Below are positions 34,567-47,190 of a stretch of 64,000 nucleotides of DNA, in pieces. Source of the stretch: Dryomyza anilis. Taxonomy: Eukaryota > Arthropoda > Insecta > Diptera > Dryomyzidae. The notes under the pieces were generated by a model, which made no database searches, was not told where the DNA came from, and saw nothing but the letters and a program-made list of their open reading frames with translations. The position numbers and the translations under genes are program-made. The stretch covers positions 10,149,529 through 10,213,528 of the forward strand of contig OX638132.1 in the NCBI GenBank assembly GCA_951804985.1, given 5' to 3'. Within the stretch, counting starts at the first letter, position 1; the number at the start of each line of letters is the position of its first letter.

Positions 34567-36116
34567 ACTCTCAGTTGTTTCACAAAACGGGACACAACGT
34601 AACGTAAAAATCGAAATTCAACGAATTCCTATGATTTGGCGCATTTATCGGTACGTTCCGTCCCATTGTTGTGACATTTAGCACGTTTATTTATGTCTAT
34701 TTTGGAGCTTAAGAGAAATGTATTGCTTGGAAAAATTACGCAAACAAATATTTGTTTATTGCTATTATAAATAACAATAAACAACTATTAATAATAATCA
34801 AATAATTAAAATATATTAGTTAAATATAGTAAACAAATAATATGCTTTTTTTCTATAATAATACAGCTTTTGAAAAATTTCAAAATAATATTAACAAGGC
34901 GGCATTAATGATTTTCCCCAATAAAATGTGTTTATAAACACACAAAAAAATCTTGATTAGATAAGTTAATAAAAAAAAAGCACACGCTTCATTAAATGTA
35001 AAAAAATACCATTTAATTATTTAATGAAATGTGTGTTGTTGTCATAAAACGTGGCACCATTGTAGAGCTTAAAAGTATTAAAAATAAAATACGTTAATTT
35101 CTGTTATTAAAAACAAAAAGAACAAAAAATGCTTAAGAAACATTTAGAATTTCGCTGAATTTTTGTTTTGTTTTCAGTCGTCTTGACGTCGTTGCTGGTT
35201 TTATTTTTAGGCAGTAAATACTCATTTTTTACGCTGATTATTTGTTTACTCGATTTTTTTTATTAATATTTGTTATTTGCGTTAATTTTGTGATATGAAT
35301 CCGAAAATTCTACAACGCAATTTAGTTATATTCTTGTTTTTGGTGATGCCATTATTTAATTTTTTGTTATTTACAAATTACGTTTGTGCCTAAAAATGCG
35401 TCACGTGGCAAGATTTTGAGGCGTACAAATTTGGAACTATACATAAAATAAAATGTAAATATTAAGTACACATTTATACAAAAAAATGTATACAGAGATC
35501 ATAAAACAATTAGAAAGATAAAAATAAATAAAACAAAAACAAATTATTATTAAAAAATAGGTAGAACTACGGATGAGAATATAAGGAATATGGAAATTTC
35601 TAATCTAACCATTTCTGTATAATAAAAATGGTTCCTATTCGATTTAAATCGTACAAGCTAATTTGAGTTTTTTTTTTATTTGAAAAAAATAAATATATAA
35701 TTGTTTAAATAGAAATTTACATACAAAACTCAATGGCAATTTGATAAAGCTCCAAACATATATGGTATACCTGCAAAATGATGTTTGCAGTAAGCAAAAA
35801 TTCATGTTAAAATATTCTATTCTTGGCTTTCGTTCAAAATTTTAATATATTTAGCAAAATAATTTGTTAATCGAGCATATTTGTTTGTTGTCAATTTCTA
35901 GGTGAGTTTATTCTGATCATGGGATTTTTTCTTCGTCATAACCAGGCCATTATGATCAGATCACGATCATGCCCATGCTAATAGGGTTAATTACTACTAC
36001 GGTAATTAATTTTATAATGACGTTTGTAATAAGTACTGTCTATAAATGCAAACAAATTTGAATTTTAAATTGCGAATATTTATTTTTTATTATAGCCACT
36101 GGGCTGTATCGTTAAC
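34567..36116. other. Spacer, no gene
   Basis: AT-rich; a short gtcttgacgtcgttgc patch at 35180 and a tgatcat-rich patch at 35916-35985 (resembling the CCTGATCAGG family) are the only notable pieces. Confidence 0.4.
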
Positions 36117-36118
36117 TA

Positions 36119-36338
36119 CACCCAGAAAAAAATTCCCTCAAATACCATTGAAATTGGTCAATAGGAGAATTATTGATTTAATAGTAAACAAAAAATAAAT
36201 CTTTTCATATAAAATCAATGGCAATGTCATGGTATTTTCTAGAATTTAATGGTATTTTCCGATTAAAATAATAATTTATCCTATAGACTATTTTTAATAG
36301 TAAAAAGTTATTATTTATATAGTATTTTTTTCTGGGTG
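36119..36338 (+). mobile_element. TA-flanked MITE, CACCCAG family, intact copy
   Basis: 220 bp with TA at 36117-36118 and 36339-36340. Ends CACCCAGAAAAAAATT and TTTTTTTCTGGGTG are inverted repeats. The interior (aatggcaatgtcatgg, tccgattaaaata) is nearly identical to the copy at 47821-48277, which carries a second MITE. Non-coding. Confidence 0.9.
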
Positions 36339-36339
36339 T

Positions 36340-37227
36340 ATGAATTTGCAAGCAAAAGCTGTCGCACAAATTAATGTTTTAATTTATTTATTTATTAAAT
36401 TTTTCTACATCTTGAAATACAGGTTAGAAACAAAATGACTGTAAAAACATTTGCTGTGACTATAGTAAATTGCAATTTATCAAATACAAATGATGTATAT
36501 AATAAAAGTTTGTAAAAAGAAAACATTTTGTATATATTAAAATTAATTTTTATTTATTTTTCAAACTCTCACAAAATTATTTTAAGTAGAAAGCCTTGTA
36601 CTACATTCAATGTGAAAAAACCTTGTGTGCTTAGATACTATACATATACATATATACATAAATAAAATATAATAGTGTAAAAGATAATTATTTTCATTAG
36701 GTGACCAATAATACTAGTTACTTTTAAGACGAATATTAACAATCCAATGCCCAATTTTTATTTTTTCTATTTAAAATCAGACTAGAGAAATTTTGGATCC
36801 AAACGAAATAATATGAAATCAGATTTTTTTTTTATGTTAAGTTTATCTGGCATATGGGCATTTCCAGAAAAACGTCAATCACGACCGAAAAATTTAAAAT
36901 GCTGAAATCTTTGCATAAAGATGATAAATAAAGATGGAAGATAAATAAAGATGGATTTGGAATCTTAAATATCTGAAAAGAAATTTCTATTCCGTTAACG
37001 GTAACGTATAAAAAATACTCTTAAAGTTACGTTACTATGCAATGTGTAAATATACCAATTTTTCATGTATTTTGAGAAACCAAATTAAATAATTTGAAAG
37101 ACATACAGACACAAGAGATTATTTTCCGTTTTTTCAGGTAACATCAATAATTATTTCTGAAGCTGAAAATAATGATCCAAATTAAAATATCGGAAAATTT
37201 TCGATTTTTTTTGTAAGGGTTTTCGAT
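36340..37227. other. Spacer, no gene
   Basis: AT-rich; a short repeated piece (gataaataaagatgg) at about 36920-36955. No gene recognised. Confidence 0.4.
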
Positions 37228-37882
37228 GTCCCGTCCGGAAGCAAAAGATGCATTTATTACCATAGTAAACTGATTTTTTTTTATAGAGTTGAATCCACAG
37301 TTTCTAAAGCAGAATTTCCTCGGCATTTCCAAAATGGTAAACATCATTTTCCTAGTAATTCTACAAAATTTTTGACAGCTAATTGAAATATATCCCGTCC
37401 GGAACTTTGAGTAACAAAAATGTAAAACTACAGTTTAAAAAAATCTGAAAATTTGAATAGTACATCCTTTTCATTTCGTAATAATGATTATTAATATTGT
37501 CATATACATAATTATTTTTAGCAAAAAAATCGTAGTGCAAATTTCCATATGAAACGTCCGGAATTATTCTGTTATTTATTAGAAAAAACTATAATTTTTA
37601 GGAACAAAATTTAAATATACAAAGAAAGCACATGATTTCAACTAATTTTTAAAACATTTCAAAACAATCATTTGTACGCATAATTCGCTGACTTTTGGAA
37701 TATCCATGTGAACCTCGAAATTTACTTCCGTTTTTGTCCCGTCCGGAACGCGCACCTTTTTATTTATATCTTTTGATCTACGGTATAGAATTCTATAATT
37801 CTATACCGTAAAAAACCAAGTAAATTTGCTAATTTTCATTCGAGATATAATAGTTTTAAGCGTACGAATGTCCCATCCGGAA
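37228..37882 (+). repeat. Five spaced GTCCCGTCCGGAA motifs
   Basis: GC-rich 13-mers stand out in AT-rich sequence: gtcccgtccggaa (37228), atcccgtccggaa (37392), gaaacgtccggaa (37551), gtcccgtccggaa (37736) and gtcccatccggaa (37870). Spacings are about 164, 159, 185 and 134 bp. The sequence between them is only weakly similar, so this is either a decayed long-unit tandem repeat in which the motif is preserved or a set of binding sites. A Tc1-like relic begins right after it. Confidence 0.7.
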
Positions 37883-37894
37883 CCCCAGGAAATA

Positions 37895-38665
37895 CAGTGA
37901 TGTGCGAAATAATAGGGACACCAATGCAATTATTTGATAAGTGATATTTTCTACTGGGTTTATTACAAAAACAAAGTTAACTAACTGTATTCCACTGCTT
38001 ATATGCAGAATAGAATACCCATAATAGAGCATAATTATTCAGAATATTTTTTGAAAATTTCAATCAATTTGTCTCAACTTTCTGATATTTGCTGTGAAAA
38101 TTAATAAGGACAGTTGCAAACTTTGGTTTATTTTTTTAAATATTTGAATTTTTATTAAATATTTTATCATTGTTAAAGAATTAGTATGTTCATTAGATTT
38201 AAAAGAAATTATAATTTTTTACTTAGCAAATATAGTTGTTGGAATTGGAGCGATTATATCAGTGTAGCTCCGAAAAAACTTATCATCAAAAATCAAAAAA
38301 TTTCGACTGTCACAAAAAGTTTTATTTTGCGACATGTAAAAATAAAACCGGCTGTTTCATCCAGAGCATTGAAAAAGGAGTTAATTGTTGACATGAAGCA
38401 ATCTACTAATTGTAAAATGTAGAATAACGAAAATCTGATGGCAAGAAGTGCAAAAAACGATCCATACCTTGCGAAAACTGAATCAACGAACTCCATTGAA
38501 TCACAACAATAATCGGGATATTGAAATCTTTCTCATCTCTAGATACTTCGTTGTCGGATGGAATTGAATCCACCATAGATTTTTGATAGGTTGGGGAATA
38601 TGAGAAATGGAAAAAACAAAAAAAAATCACGTAAAACACAAAACAATACAGTGTGACAATCATTT
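37895..38665 (+). mobile_element. Tc1-like transposon relic
   Basis: Preceded by TA (37893-37894), it starts CAGTGATGTGCGAAATAAT, typical in style of Tc1-family ends. Inside is a decayed transposase N-terminal half. The right inverted repeat was not found and the part of the gene after the first catalytic region is missing, so the element is truncated. Confidence 0.6.
38186..38576 (+). pseudogene. Tc1-like transposase fragment
   Basis: The frame 38186-38422 contains TKSFILRHVKIKPAVSSRAL, which fits the paired-type helix-turn-helix region of Tc1 transposases. After a stop the sequence continues with LMARSAKNDPYLAKT, then in another frame reads SLSDGIES, resembling the conserved segment around the first catalytic Asp. 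Several stops and frameshifts break it, and the second and third catalytic residues are absent. Identification rests on motif order, not on an alignment. Non-functional. Confidence 0.5.
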
Positions 38666-38930
38666 AAGCATTTAGCAAGGGAATGCTCAAACCTGCCTTT
38701 AGACGGTTAGTCTTTTCGAAGAATACTCGTAAACTTCTTTAGCATTTTATACTAATCAATAGATAACCATTTTTCTTACTGATCAGAATACAACTATAAA
38801 ATATATTATATGTTTTTTCTATTTTAAAATAACCGTTTTCACAAAAATCCCAAGTCTTCTACATGTCTCGATGCTCTTCGATGCATCCCTCAAATAGTTC
38901 TATAACTTAATGCGAGAACCATTTACTTTA

Positions 38931-39318
38931 GCGTATTCACAGTTCGTTGTATTTTAGTCTGGTATTTGTACCATGATATATATACAATACGACAAAAACG
39001 TAAATTTGTTGTTGCATCACATATAAAAGTGAAATACCGCAACTGTTGTATTTAAGAGTAACCCTGAGGCACGTTTTTGTATCGTATTTTTTGAAATGAA
39101 GATGTATTTTGAAATTTAAAAATAAATATATGTTCATTTAATATACATTTTTTCTTTTCAAATCGAGGCTAATTTATGATAATTTGAAAAAAATATCCAA
39201 TATTTATAAAAATCTGCTGCTTTTATTTCACGAAACATTTCAACAAGCAGCAAAGTGGTGCTCAAAGTTTAATTGCAGTACTGTCGTAGACTTACAATGT
39301 CGTATCGTGTGAATAGGC
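38931..39318 (-). mobile_element. TA-flanked MITE, GCGTATTC family, copy 2
   Basis: TA at 38929-38930 and 39319-39320; ends GCGTATTCACAG and GTGTGAATAGGC. It matches copy 1 (21366-21748) on the opposite strand, for example tttcaacaagcagcaaagt against actttt(c/g)tgcttgttgaaa. 388 bp, non-coding. Confidence 0.82.
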
Positions 39319-39340
39319 TAATTGTTACATCGGTTAATTT

Positions 39341-39441
39341 AATTTTTTGTTTCTCGAATTCATGGTTTCATTATGAAACCACGAGAATTTATTGGTTTTA
39401 AATTTATATTAAATAAAGCTTTATTTAATATAAATTTAAAA
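39341..39441. repeat. Two adjacent palindromes
   Basis: First, tggtttcat-t-atgaaacca (39364-39382) within tctcg...cgaga. Second, a perfect 46-bp palindrome without a loop, 39396-39441, centred on aaag/cttt. Such structures can extrude as cruciforms and are often unstable; no transposon ends are obvious. Confidence 0.9.
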
Positions 39442-40360
39442 TAAATAAGGCGACATTTTTACAATTTAAAAAAAAAAAATTATAAACAGAAAATTTTAAT
39501 TTTAAAAGTAAAAAAATATATATTTTTTTGAAATTATAATTGATAAGGTTTTAGCCATCATATGTAATTAATTTTCTAAAGTCGTGTTTTAAAGATGTTT
39601 TTTTTTTGTAATTTTTAGAATTTCCATTGTCTATATCTCGTAAACGAATTTTTGTGCCTAATTATTTTAAGAAATAATTAAAAAATGATTATCGTAACGA
39701 GAAAACTTTATTATTTCGTTGTATTATGATATATAAGCGAAAATCTTAACCCAGATCGAATGAATTCCCCGACATCTCGAAACAATCTTGAAGTGATATC
39801 GAATCGAATGGCAAACTGGGTTAATTATGTGGGGTCAAAAACATAATCAAAATTGACTTTCGAAAGACGTAGCTATAAAACGAAATATGATATAGCGACG
39901 AGACAAAAACCAACATATGGAGTGAACAAAATCGGTATTACTTATAAACAATTTTTGTATGCCATACTGGTACTTTAACTGGAGTCCGTCTAGAGGCGGA
40001 CATGCGCATTATATGAGGTAAAAATATAAATTTAAAGAAAAAGTTGAAATATGAAATATAATAAAAATTTAAATTAATTATTATTTTTTTGTATTTTTTT
40101 TTGTACACAAAATTATTTTAAAACATTTTAAAATTTAAATTTTGATATAAAAAATATCACATGAATATGTCCAATTTTTGAATTTTATGCGAAATATGGT
40201 TTATTCATAAAATCTTTGAGACAATTGCGTCACATTTTAGAATATAAAAAATATATATAATCTGAAAAAAAGTTTATTGCTGTTAATTAGTCTAGTATTT
40301 AAGTACCTAGTGTATTCTAGTTATTTTTTTTTATTATTTTTATTTAGAAGTTCACACTTT
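39442..40360. other. Spacer, no gene
   Basis: AT-rich. A less biased patch at 39740-40010 (cccgacatctcgaaac, tagaggcggacatgcgc) has no recognised feature. Confidence 0.4.
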
Positions 40361-40364
40361 TAGA

Positions 40365-40880
40365 TACACTTGGGCGATGAGTTGATTTTGAAAATTAACG
40401 ACCATTTAGCACGCGAACTCTGTACCGTCAGCGTTCCAAATGTCAAGCAAAATGACAGTTATACAACAACAATAGTAATAATAATAATAGGCTTTACAAC
40501 AACTATAGTACTAACTATGTCTGTATAATAAAATTAAATACAGACCACAACTTGTTGCCACACTCAATACTCCACCGACAGTTTGTAACTTAAATTGTGT
40601 ATAAATTTAAACAACAACTACAACAATAGCAAATACGTATAATATACATATATATGTATATTTATACAACCACAAAGGCTACAACAAAAAAACAATTTAA
40701 TCATTTTACGTGATTTAAATTTACATAAAATTGTGAAAACCAAAAAACAAAAAAAAACACAAAAACTTGAAATAAATTAAATTAAAATAAGCTTGTGGTG
40801 ACTGGACTGTGAAGTGTTAGGAAATTAAATGAATATATTATATGTATAAATAGAAAAAAATGTGTCAGATAACCGATTTC
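40365..40880 (+). other. A-rich, T-poor patch, possible untranslated exon
   Basis: Plus-strand sequence with caacaac, acaacaactac and long A-rich stretches, beginning with a less AT-biased segment (gcacgcgaactctgtaccgtc). This is the texture of many fly 5' UTRs. No ATG frame, convincing TATA/initiator pair or splice donor was found, so the call is weak. Confidence 0.2.
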
Positions 40881-40924
40881 CAGAAGCCGAATGAAAATTT
40901 GTTACGGTTTGCATTTTAACACAT

Positions 40925-41695
40925 CCTTCCCTGAACAGAATTAGATAAGGCATTGCCTACCAAAGGCCACCTGATATAATCCTGATCAGGTTCCACTAGG
41001 ATAAGCATTACCCGAGTGGAATTGGTCATTGGTTAGCCGTATTTCGCATCCGTCCATGCTCAGAATACGATAAGGCATTGCCTACCAAAGACCAACTGAA
41101 ATGATCCTGATCAGGGTCGACTAGGCTAATCCTAATTTTTAATTCCACATAAACCAACCTAATCCACCATTAACAATGAATCCTACTTATTGGAACCTGA
41201 TCTGCACTTATTAAAAAAATCTGAAAACTGTAACATGATCGATTCTTTACGAAGAAACCTGGTATACACCCTGCTAAAAGTAACCTAATCTGATATTTTG
41301 AAAAAACACAGATCGAAACACATATTACATAATCTGATCGAGATGTTATTAAAAATATATTATATTATTCAAATTTTGAACATTTTTAAAAATTTCAAAT
41401 AGGGCATTTAGATGCAAAACGTTGTCATTTTGTCACAGAAAAAGTTATAAATTATTACATTGTGTGTTCACAAAATATCTTTTTTTTTTGAAAGAGCTCG
41501 AATTTGCTGAAAGGATTTTCAGATACCTTTAATAATACAGCGAATAAAACAAGGAATGTCTGATGAAATTAGTAACTACAAATAATGTCACGTTTTGAAT
41601 CGGACACTAATGTGAAAACCTGATCATTGCCTTATTTGAAGTCAGACAAGCATGAGCAGATAATGCTAACATCCTAGACAAAATTTCTACTGATT
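40925..41695 (+). mobile_element. CCTGATCAGG-rich element, tandem copies
   Basis: A partial unit (tccttccctgaacagaatt..., ccaaaggccacctg, tgatcaggttccactagg) is followed at 41010 by a second start, CCCGAGTGGAATTGG, and the same series again. The right part (41580-41695) corresponds to 32640-32735 with mutations; its end should read CCACTCGGG but is decayed to ctactgattc. Confidence 0.65.
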
Positions 41696-41699
41696 CCTA

Positions 41700-42830
41700 C
41701 ATATTTATAATTAATAATTTATATTTTGTTTATATTTTTGTAAATTTATTAAATTAGGTCATTTAACAAACTAATACTAAATCAACAAAGTTTTAAAAAT
41801 ATGTAAACCACATAAATTTGCCAATAGAAACATGGCAACAGCGCATATTCAGCAAATTCCGATTTTGCGATGTTGTCAAATTTCAGACAAACAAAACCAA
41901 AAAAAGGAAATTTATCAAAACAAATTAGCTAAATTTTGATAGCAACTCTAATTTAAAAATTCAACAACCAAATTAAAATTCAAAGACATTCAAAATAAAA
42001 AACCTTGCTATTTTTTTCAAAATGGTTTATAACAACAATATCAAACAACAAAGCAAAGTTGAGCACGTTTTTTAGGCACAAAATTTTTATTTTTTATTTT
42101 GTTATATGTTTTTTCTGTTGCTATGGCAGCCATTAAACAAAAACCACAAACATTTAAACGAACGTTTTATGGTTGCCGTATCTACATTTGTACGTTTCCC
42201 AAGAAGTGACTGTGAGTAACATGTATATATTTTGAGCTTTAAATTAATACAAATGATATCTGACAAAAAAAACTAAGAAACTCACACGAGGTTAAGCTTT
42301 AAAGTCAAAATTGATAGATTTGTACACATGTATTGCATAGATTTCAAAATTATATATTCCTATTATATATACTTTATTATATGATCAACAAATACCCAGC
42401 GGAAAAAAGATAAATCTATTCAGACATGAATTTCGTCTAGATATCCCCTGCCGATTCCTGGAAATAGGGCTCGAGTGGAACCGCAACTGAAACTGAAATC
42501 GAACTGGAACTGTTTAATTTTTGTGGGACTTGAACCGAACTATTTTAATTTTAGAACATTTTGATCATAATTTCTCATATTTCCATAAAATAGAAAAAAT
42601 CAAAAGTATATAGTACGAACTCTTCGGAACATTAGAATACACAAAGATAGACAAATGTTTAATTTTTCATATTACAAACCGATACACTATAAAATCCATT
42701 GAATCAAGTTCAAGTAGGATCAAGAGAGTCAATGGGTTTTTTGCTTTAAGTGTTTCCCTTCCAAATTATTTCGGTAAATAGGTTTTAGCGATAAATAGCA
42801 ACAAAAAACTAGTACCACAAATCGGTTCGT
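41700..42830. other. Spacer, no gene
   Basis: A-rich plus strand with a less biased patch near 42130-42230 (gaacgttttatggttgccg, followed by ctgtgagtaac, donor-like). About 42470-42545 repeats gaactgaaactg-type units. No gene recognised. Confidence 0.35.
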
Positions 42831-43080
42831 GGGAAAATGTTTTTTTTATATATTAGAGCATAAAAGCAATATATATGTGAGTAAAAAATTTACTTCGTTC
42901 GTAAAGTAAAGAAAACATAAGTGGTCGGATCAGAGTTCACAATAGATCGATCATGCCCATGTTCTATGACAAACTGCATAGCTATATAACTATATATAAT
43001 ATAAATTAGGATTTTCAATAATCTAGCTCTTCTACTTTTTCTCTAATCGTGATTTCAAAAGACAGACGGACAGTGATTTT
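42830..43080 (-). repeat. Decayed partial copy of the gtctgtctgtcc dispersed repeat
   Basis: cataagtggtcggatcagag, gatcatgcccatgttc, atctagctcttctact and cagacggacag match 46910-47060 on the same strand. Both ends are missing. Confidence 0.6.
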
Positions 43081-43511
43081 GTAGAAAACGCGTTTAAAGT
43101 TTTCAATTCAAAAGAGAAAATCATTTAGATGTGAATGAGTTCTACCTGTTTGAGAATTAGTGCTTTGTACGTCTAAATTTGACTACTGGGATAACTAATT
43201 TGCTTCTTTATATATTTAATGGTATTTTTTTATACATATTTTCAAATAATCTGTATTTCTTGAGTGCCAATATCAAAAAAGTAAATAATTTTTGCATATA
43301 TAAAAAAAATAAAGTTGACGCGTGTAGAACTTGTTTAGTTTTACCATATTTTTATTGTTTATGTTTTGTGCCAAAAGAAAAAGAAACAAAAATAGTGCTA
43401 AATAAGAATTTTACCATTTATCATGCCATGGTTTTGCTGTAAAGCAGTTGGAATTTTTTATACTTTCGCATGTAGTAAATATGAACACACGTGCCCGGTA
43501 AATTCATGCTG

Positions 43512-43550
43512 CAAATGCTGAAAAATATTCATGATAACTTTCAGCATTTG
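43512..43550. repeat. Perfect 12-bp-stem hairpin
   Basis: caaatgctgaaa (43512-43523) pairs with tttcagcatttg (43539-43550) across a 15-base loop, with aattc just outside each arm. Short, and its role is unknown. Confidence 0.8.
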
Positions 43551-43679
43551 AATTCCGGGGATTTAGTCCCTAAATTTAATAATCATCCCAATCGAGTTTC
43601 CCGATAATCATCGAATTGTTAGTCGGATTAATTTCTTCTTTCGACGAAAAATAAAAGCTAATCAAGTTTTCCGATATTT

Positions 43680-44141
43680 AAATAAATATGGTTTGATGAA
43701 CAAAAATCTTCAATATAATGTACTGATGAATAATGATGAAATATGAAATAATATGATGTTATAGAATCTTCGCATAATTAGAAATTAAATATCATAAATT
43801 TATAAAAATTATACATACATAAATGTGTAAATGAAAACTCATTTTTGTTTGAAGTTTTATTTTAAAAAAAATATTGAAAATGAAACATTAAAAAAATACG
43901 ATTTTAATTCAATGAATGAAATCATCAATATAATGAATCCTGGTTGTTGGAAATATTATTTTGTTATGCTCTTTTAATGCTAGAAATGTACACAGAAATA
44001 ATTACACAAAAAATTTCACCAATTATCTGGATTCATCATATTAATGAATTCATTCATTGTATTAAAATCGTATTATTTAAATGTTTTTCATTTTCAATAT
44101 TTTTTTTAATATCAAACATAAATTTATCTTCATTTACACAT

Positions 44142-44208
<67 letters not shown>

Positions 44209-44540
44209 CTTATTTATTTATTTATAATTCTTCAAGGATTTATAATATTTAATTGACAATTATTCGAAGACTCCATTTCATCATAATAATGAAAAAGTGA
44301 ACATCATATTGATGAATTTTGTTCTTCAAATGATATTAATTTAAATATCATAAAGAATTATAAAAGAATTATAAATAAGAATTATAAATACGTAAATGTG
44401 TAAGTGGAGACCAATTTTTGTTTGAAATTTGATAATATAAAAAATATTAAAAATGAGAAACACTGAAAAAATACGATTTTAGTTTAATGAATCATCAATA
44501 TGAAATCATCAATATGATGAATACTGGTTGTTGGTGAAAT
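43680..44540. mobile_element. Fold-back and duplicated element, ttcatcaatatgatgaa family
   Basis: One segment of about 115-150 bp appears three times: plus at about 43826-43943, minus at about 44028-44140, plus at about 44390-44520. Landmarks are tgaaacattaaaaaaatacg and caatgaatgaaatcatc. The first two copies form a fold-back; the third is a direct copy of the first. A (TTTA)n microsatellite lies between the second and third. Related pieces occur at 2.1-2.3 and 3.95-4.1 kb. Confidence 0.72.
44141..44226. repeat. (TTTA)n microsatellite
   Basis: About 21 copies of the tetramer with one change (tttactta at about 44206). It explains the repeated LFIY string in the frame at 43944-44252. Confidence 0.95.
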
Positions 44541-45323
44541 TTGTTTCTTGTGTGTATATAAAAACATTGAAAGACTTTTGAATAAACTAATAACAATTGT
44601 TTTTCTAGCTAATTTTAAAATATCAAAAATCCAGGAATTTAACGATTATTGCGGTATTTCGGTACTAATTTTACTCCTTAGACCGGTGTGCACTGGCACG
44701 GTTGTGGGTTCAAACCGCCTACATAACGTAGAGTTTTGAACTAAACATTTTAAACATTTAAAATAAGAAAATTACCTAAACCTGTACATATACGGCTGTA
44801 TAATAAATCTCAAGGCTGCCAACTTCTAGCGATAGTCAGTAAAATTCACATTAATTCTTTTATCATATAATTCACAGCGTCTTTTTTGTGAATGGATGTG
44901 TTAAGTACCGTCAATCAGTGTTAACGCCAGTGACTGTTTTTAAAATATCCAAGTAGTCCAAAATTGAATGAGTATTCCTTATCTCTCAAGTATAACTAAT
45001 ATAGCTTTCAAATTACAACAATAAAAACAACAATATGTTTACATGGAAATACAATGTTTTTCGTATTCAAACATATATATGTTAGCAAGAATATCAAAAA
45101 ATATATATTCTAAACATAATTATTTTTGAATGAAAAAATTATATTGCATATATTATATCTTTGTTTGCTTATTTTTCAAACATATGTGTAATAACTGTAA
45201 AATTATGTTTGGAGTGTTTAGCACTTCAAATCTTTTGTTACGTCACGATTATTTTAAACGGTATATGTATATGTATCGAATATTTATAGTTGGCTTACTT
45301 TTTATAACTTTTTATAATTCGTA
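44541..45323. other. Spacer with a decayed CACG...CGTG family piece
   Basis: From 45030 to 45220, tatgtttacatgg, ttcaaacatatatatgtt and aaattatgtttggag repeat what is seen at 45655-45850, so a partial copy lies directly before the next one, period about 630 bp. No gene. Confidence 0.45.
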
Positions 45324-45868
45324 TACGGATAGAAACGATATGTTTAAATATGCTTGAATGTAATTATAACGTAATTCAAAATCACCATATAAATATTAGG
45401 AGTAAAATCTAATCTCATTATAATTGAATTGTATCATTATTATGTTCAGCACCAGATTAATCCGTAATTCAATGAGCACAAAATAGGAACAATAGATGGA
45501 AATAAAATAATTAAGTATAAGTAAAAGATGTGTAATAAAAAAATAGTTTATAATTATATAATATAAATAAAATGTTATTTAAAAAAGGGAAAAAATTAAT
45601 ATTGTGTAAAAAAAAATAGTAGCACTAAATTTACTTACATTAATATGAAATGTAAACATCAATATGTTTACATGTAAATAATGTTTTTCACATTCAAACA
45701 TATATATGTTTGCAAAAACGCAAAAATTATTCATTCTGAACATAAATATGTTTTAACGAAAACAAATAATGTTTGCCAATGCAATAATACTTTTGTTTCC
45801 ATAAAGCTCTCATGAAATATGTAATGCCTGCAGAATTATGTTTGGGAGAGCCAATTTTTTGCAGCGTG
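45324..45868 (+). mobile_element. CACG...CGTG family repeat, copy 3 (short form)
   Basis: TA at 45322-45323 and 45869-45870. Starts TACGGATAGAAACGATATG and ends TTTTTTGCAGCGTG, matching both ends of 5076-6541, but the 0.9-kb middle present there is absent. This is the deletion pattern expected of a MITE derived from a longer element. Confidence 0.7.
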
Positions 45869-45870
45869 TA

Positions 45871-46578
45871 CAAACTGCATTACTACCAAAATATTCCTAC
45901 TATAAAATATACATCCCATCCATAGTAAAAGTTTATCCTTTAAAGGTAGACATTGCATAATACCCTGTAATGACCCTGTTACAATTTCTACTAGGGATGT
46001 GACCTAATCTTTCTTACTGAATACTATTAACGTATTTCGCATCTTCTGCTAGATACACATCTCATAGATATACACAAATTTGCATATGCAATGCATTTAG
46101 TATCTATGGCAAATCTGGTTTTGTTGCCTATGCAAATTTCCATACATTCGTCAGATACAAATACATTCAGCTAATGTGTTTTAAACAATTTGTACTTATA
46201 GCGTTTATTTTTTGTAGTATGTATCTGGATGGAGATTTATTATTGTGTTGATAAATATTGTTAGGTTTACAGTACGTTTTATATTTCGTTGTGCATACGA
46301 AGCGCTTTTGTATCTCAAATTACCGACTGTTTTATAAACTTAAATATACAAAAATAAGAAATGTCTATACAAGGGATGTAAATCTCGGACTATTGTTCAA
46401 TCCCCAAATTTCGGGTTTAAAAAATTTGAATCCCGGAATTAGTAATATGCAGTGCTAACAAATATATTGACGAAAAACAAGGAAATTATGTATTGATAAT
46501 GGAATATAAAACCAGTTGGCAAGGTTGGATCACATGGGAAATTTTAAAGTAGGGACATTTTATAGTAGGTGTTATTAT
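45871..46578. other. Spacer with five GTATCT/AGATAC hexamers
   Basis: Between 46048 and 46320 the hexamer enriched at 49 kb occurs five times, together with gcatatgcaatgc palindromic sequence. No gene is visible; the frame at 46258-46458 has no domain. Confidence 0.35.
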
Positions 46579-46579
46579 A

Positions 46580-47190
46580 ATAGTTAGGATTATAAAAATT
46601 ATAATCGGTCTAAGTCGACTATAAATACCCTACACATGTGTGGTTACCATTCAAAGTGGTATACGAATCCTGAAAATAATTACAAACTTTCAATCGCTGA
46701 GGAATGTCCATTCATTTGATACCCATATATAAATATGGGTAGGTTCACCTAATTTCGATTTTTTTTGTGAACCACACGTCGTGTCGCTGGAGAACATTAT
46801 TTTCATGTATTTGAGCATGAAGTCAATATATATTTGACCAAAAAAAGTTCACCTGAACACGTATACAGTAAAAATCACCAGTAGATGTGTTTTATTTGAT
46901 AAATTAGAACATAAGTGGTCGGCTCACAGGTCATAATGGACTGATCATGCCCATTTTCACTGACAGACAGCGTAGATATATAAGTAATCTAAATTAGGAG
47001 TTATTTAGCTCTTCTAGTTTTTCTGTAATCGTGATTTCAACAGACAAACAGACGGACATCGCTAAATCGACTCAGGAGGTCATACTGATCAAGAATATAT
47101 ATACTTTTCCATACCGGAGATGCTTCCTTCTGGGTGTTACAAACGGCGTACCAAACTGAATATACCCTTTCACTCTTAGTGTAAGGAATA
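46580..47190 (-). repeat. Dispersed fly repeat, reverse copy
   Basis: A near full-length reverse complement of 6709-7370. It starts with the palindromic end cggtctaagtcgac and ataaataccctacacatgtg and finishes with ataccggagatgcttcctt, tgggtgttacaaacggcg and ccctttcactcttagtgta. The gtctgtctgtcc array is shortened to cagacaaacagacggac. Confidence 0.75.

Noticed and set aside
43944..44252. 102-residue frame with LFIY repeats
   Set aside because: Produced by the (TTTA)n microsatellite and a fold-back arm.
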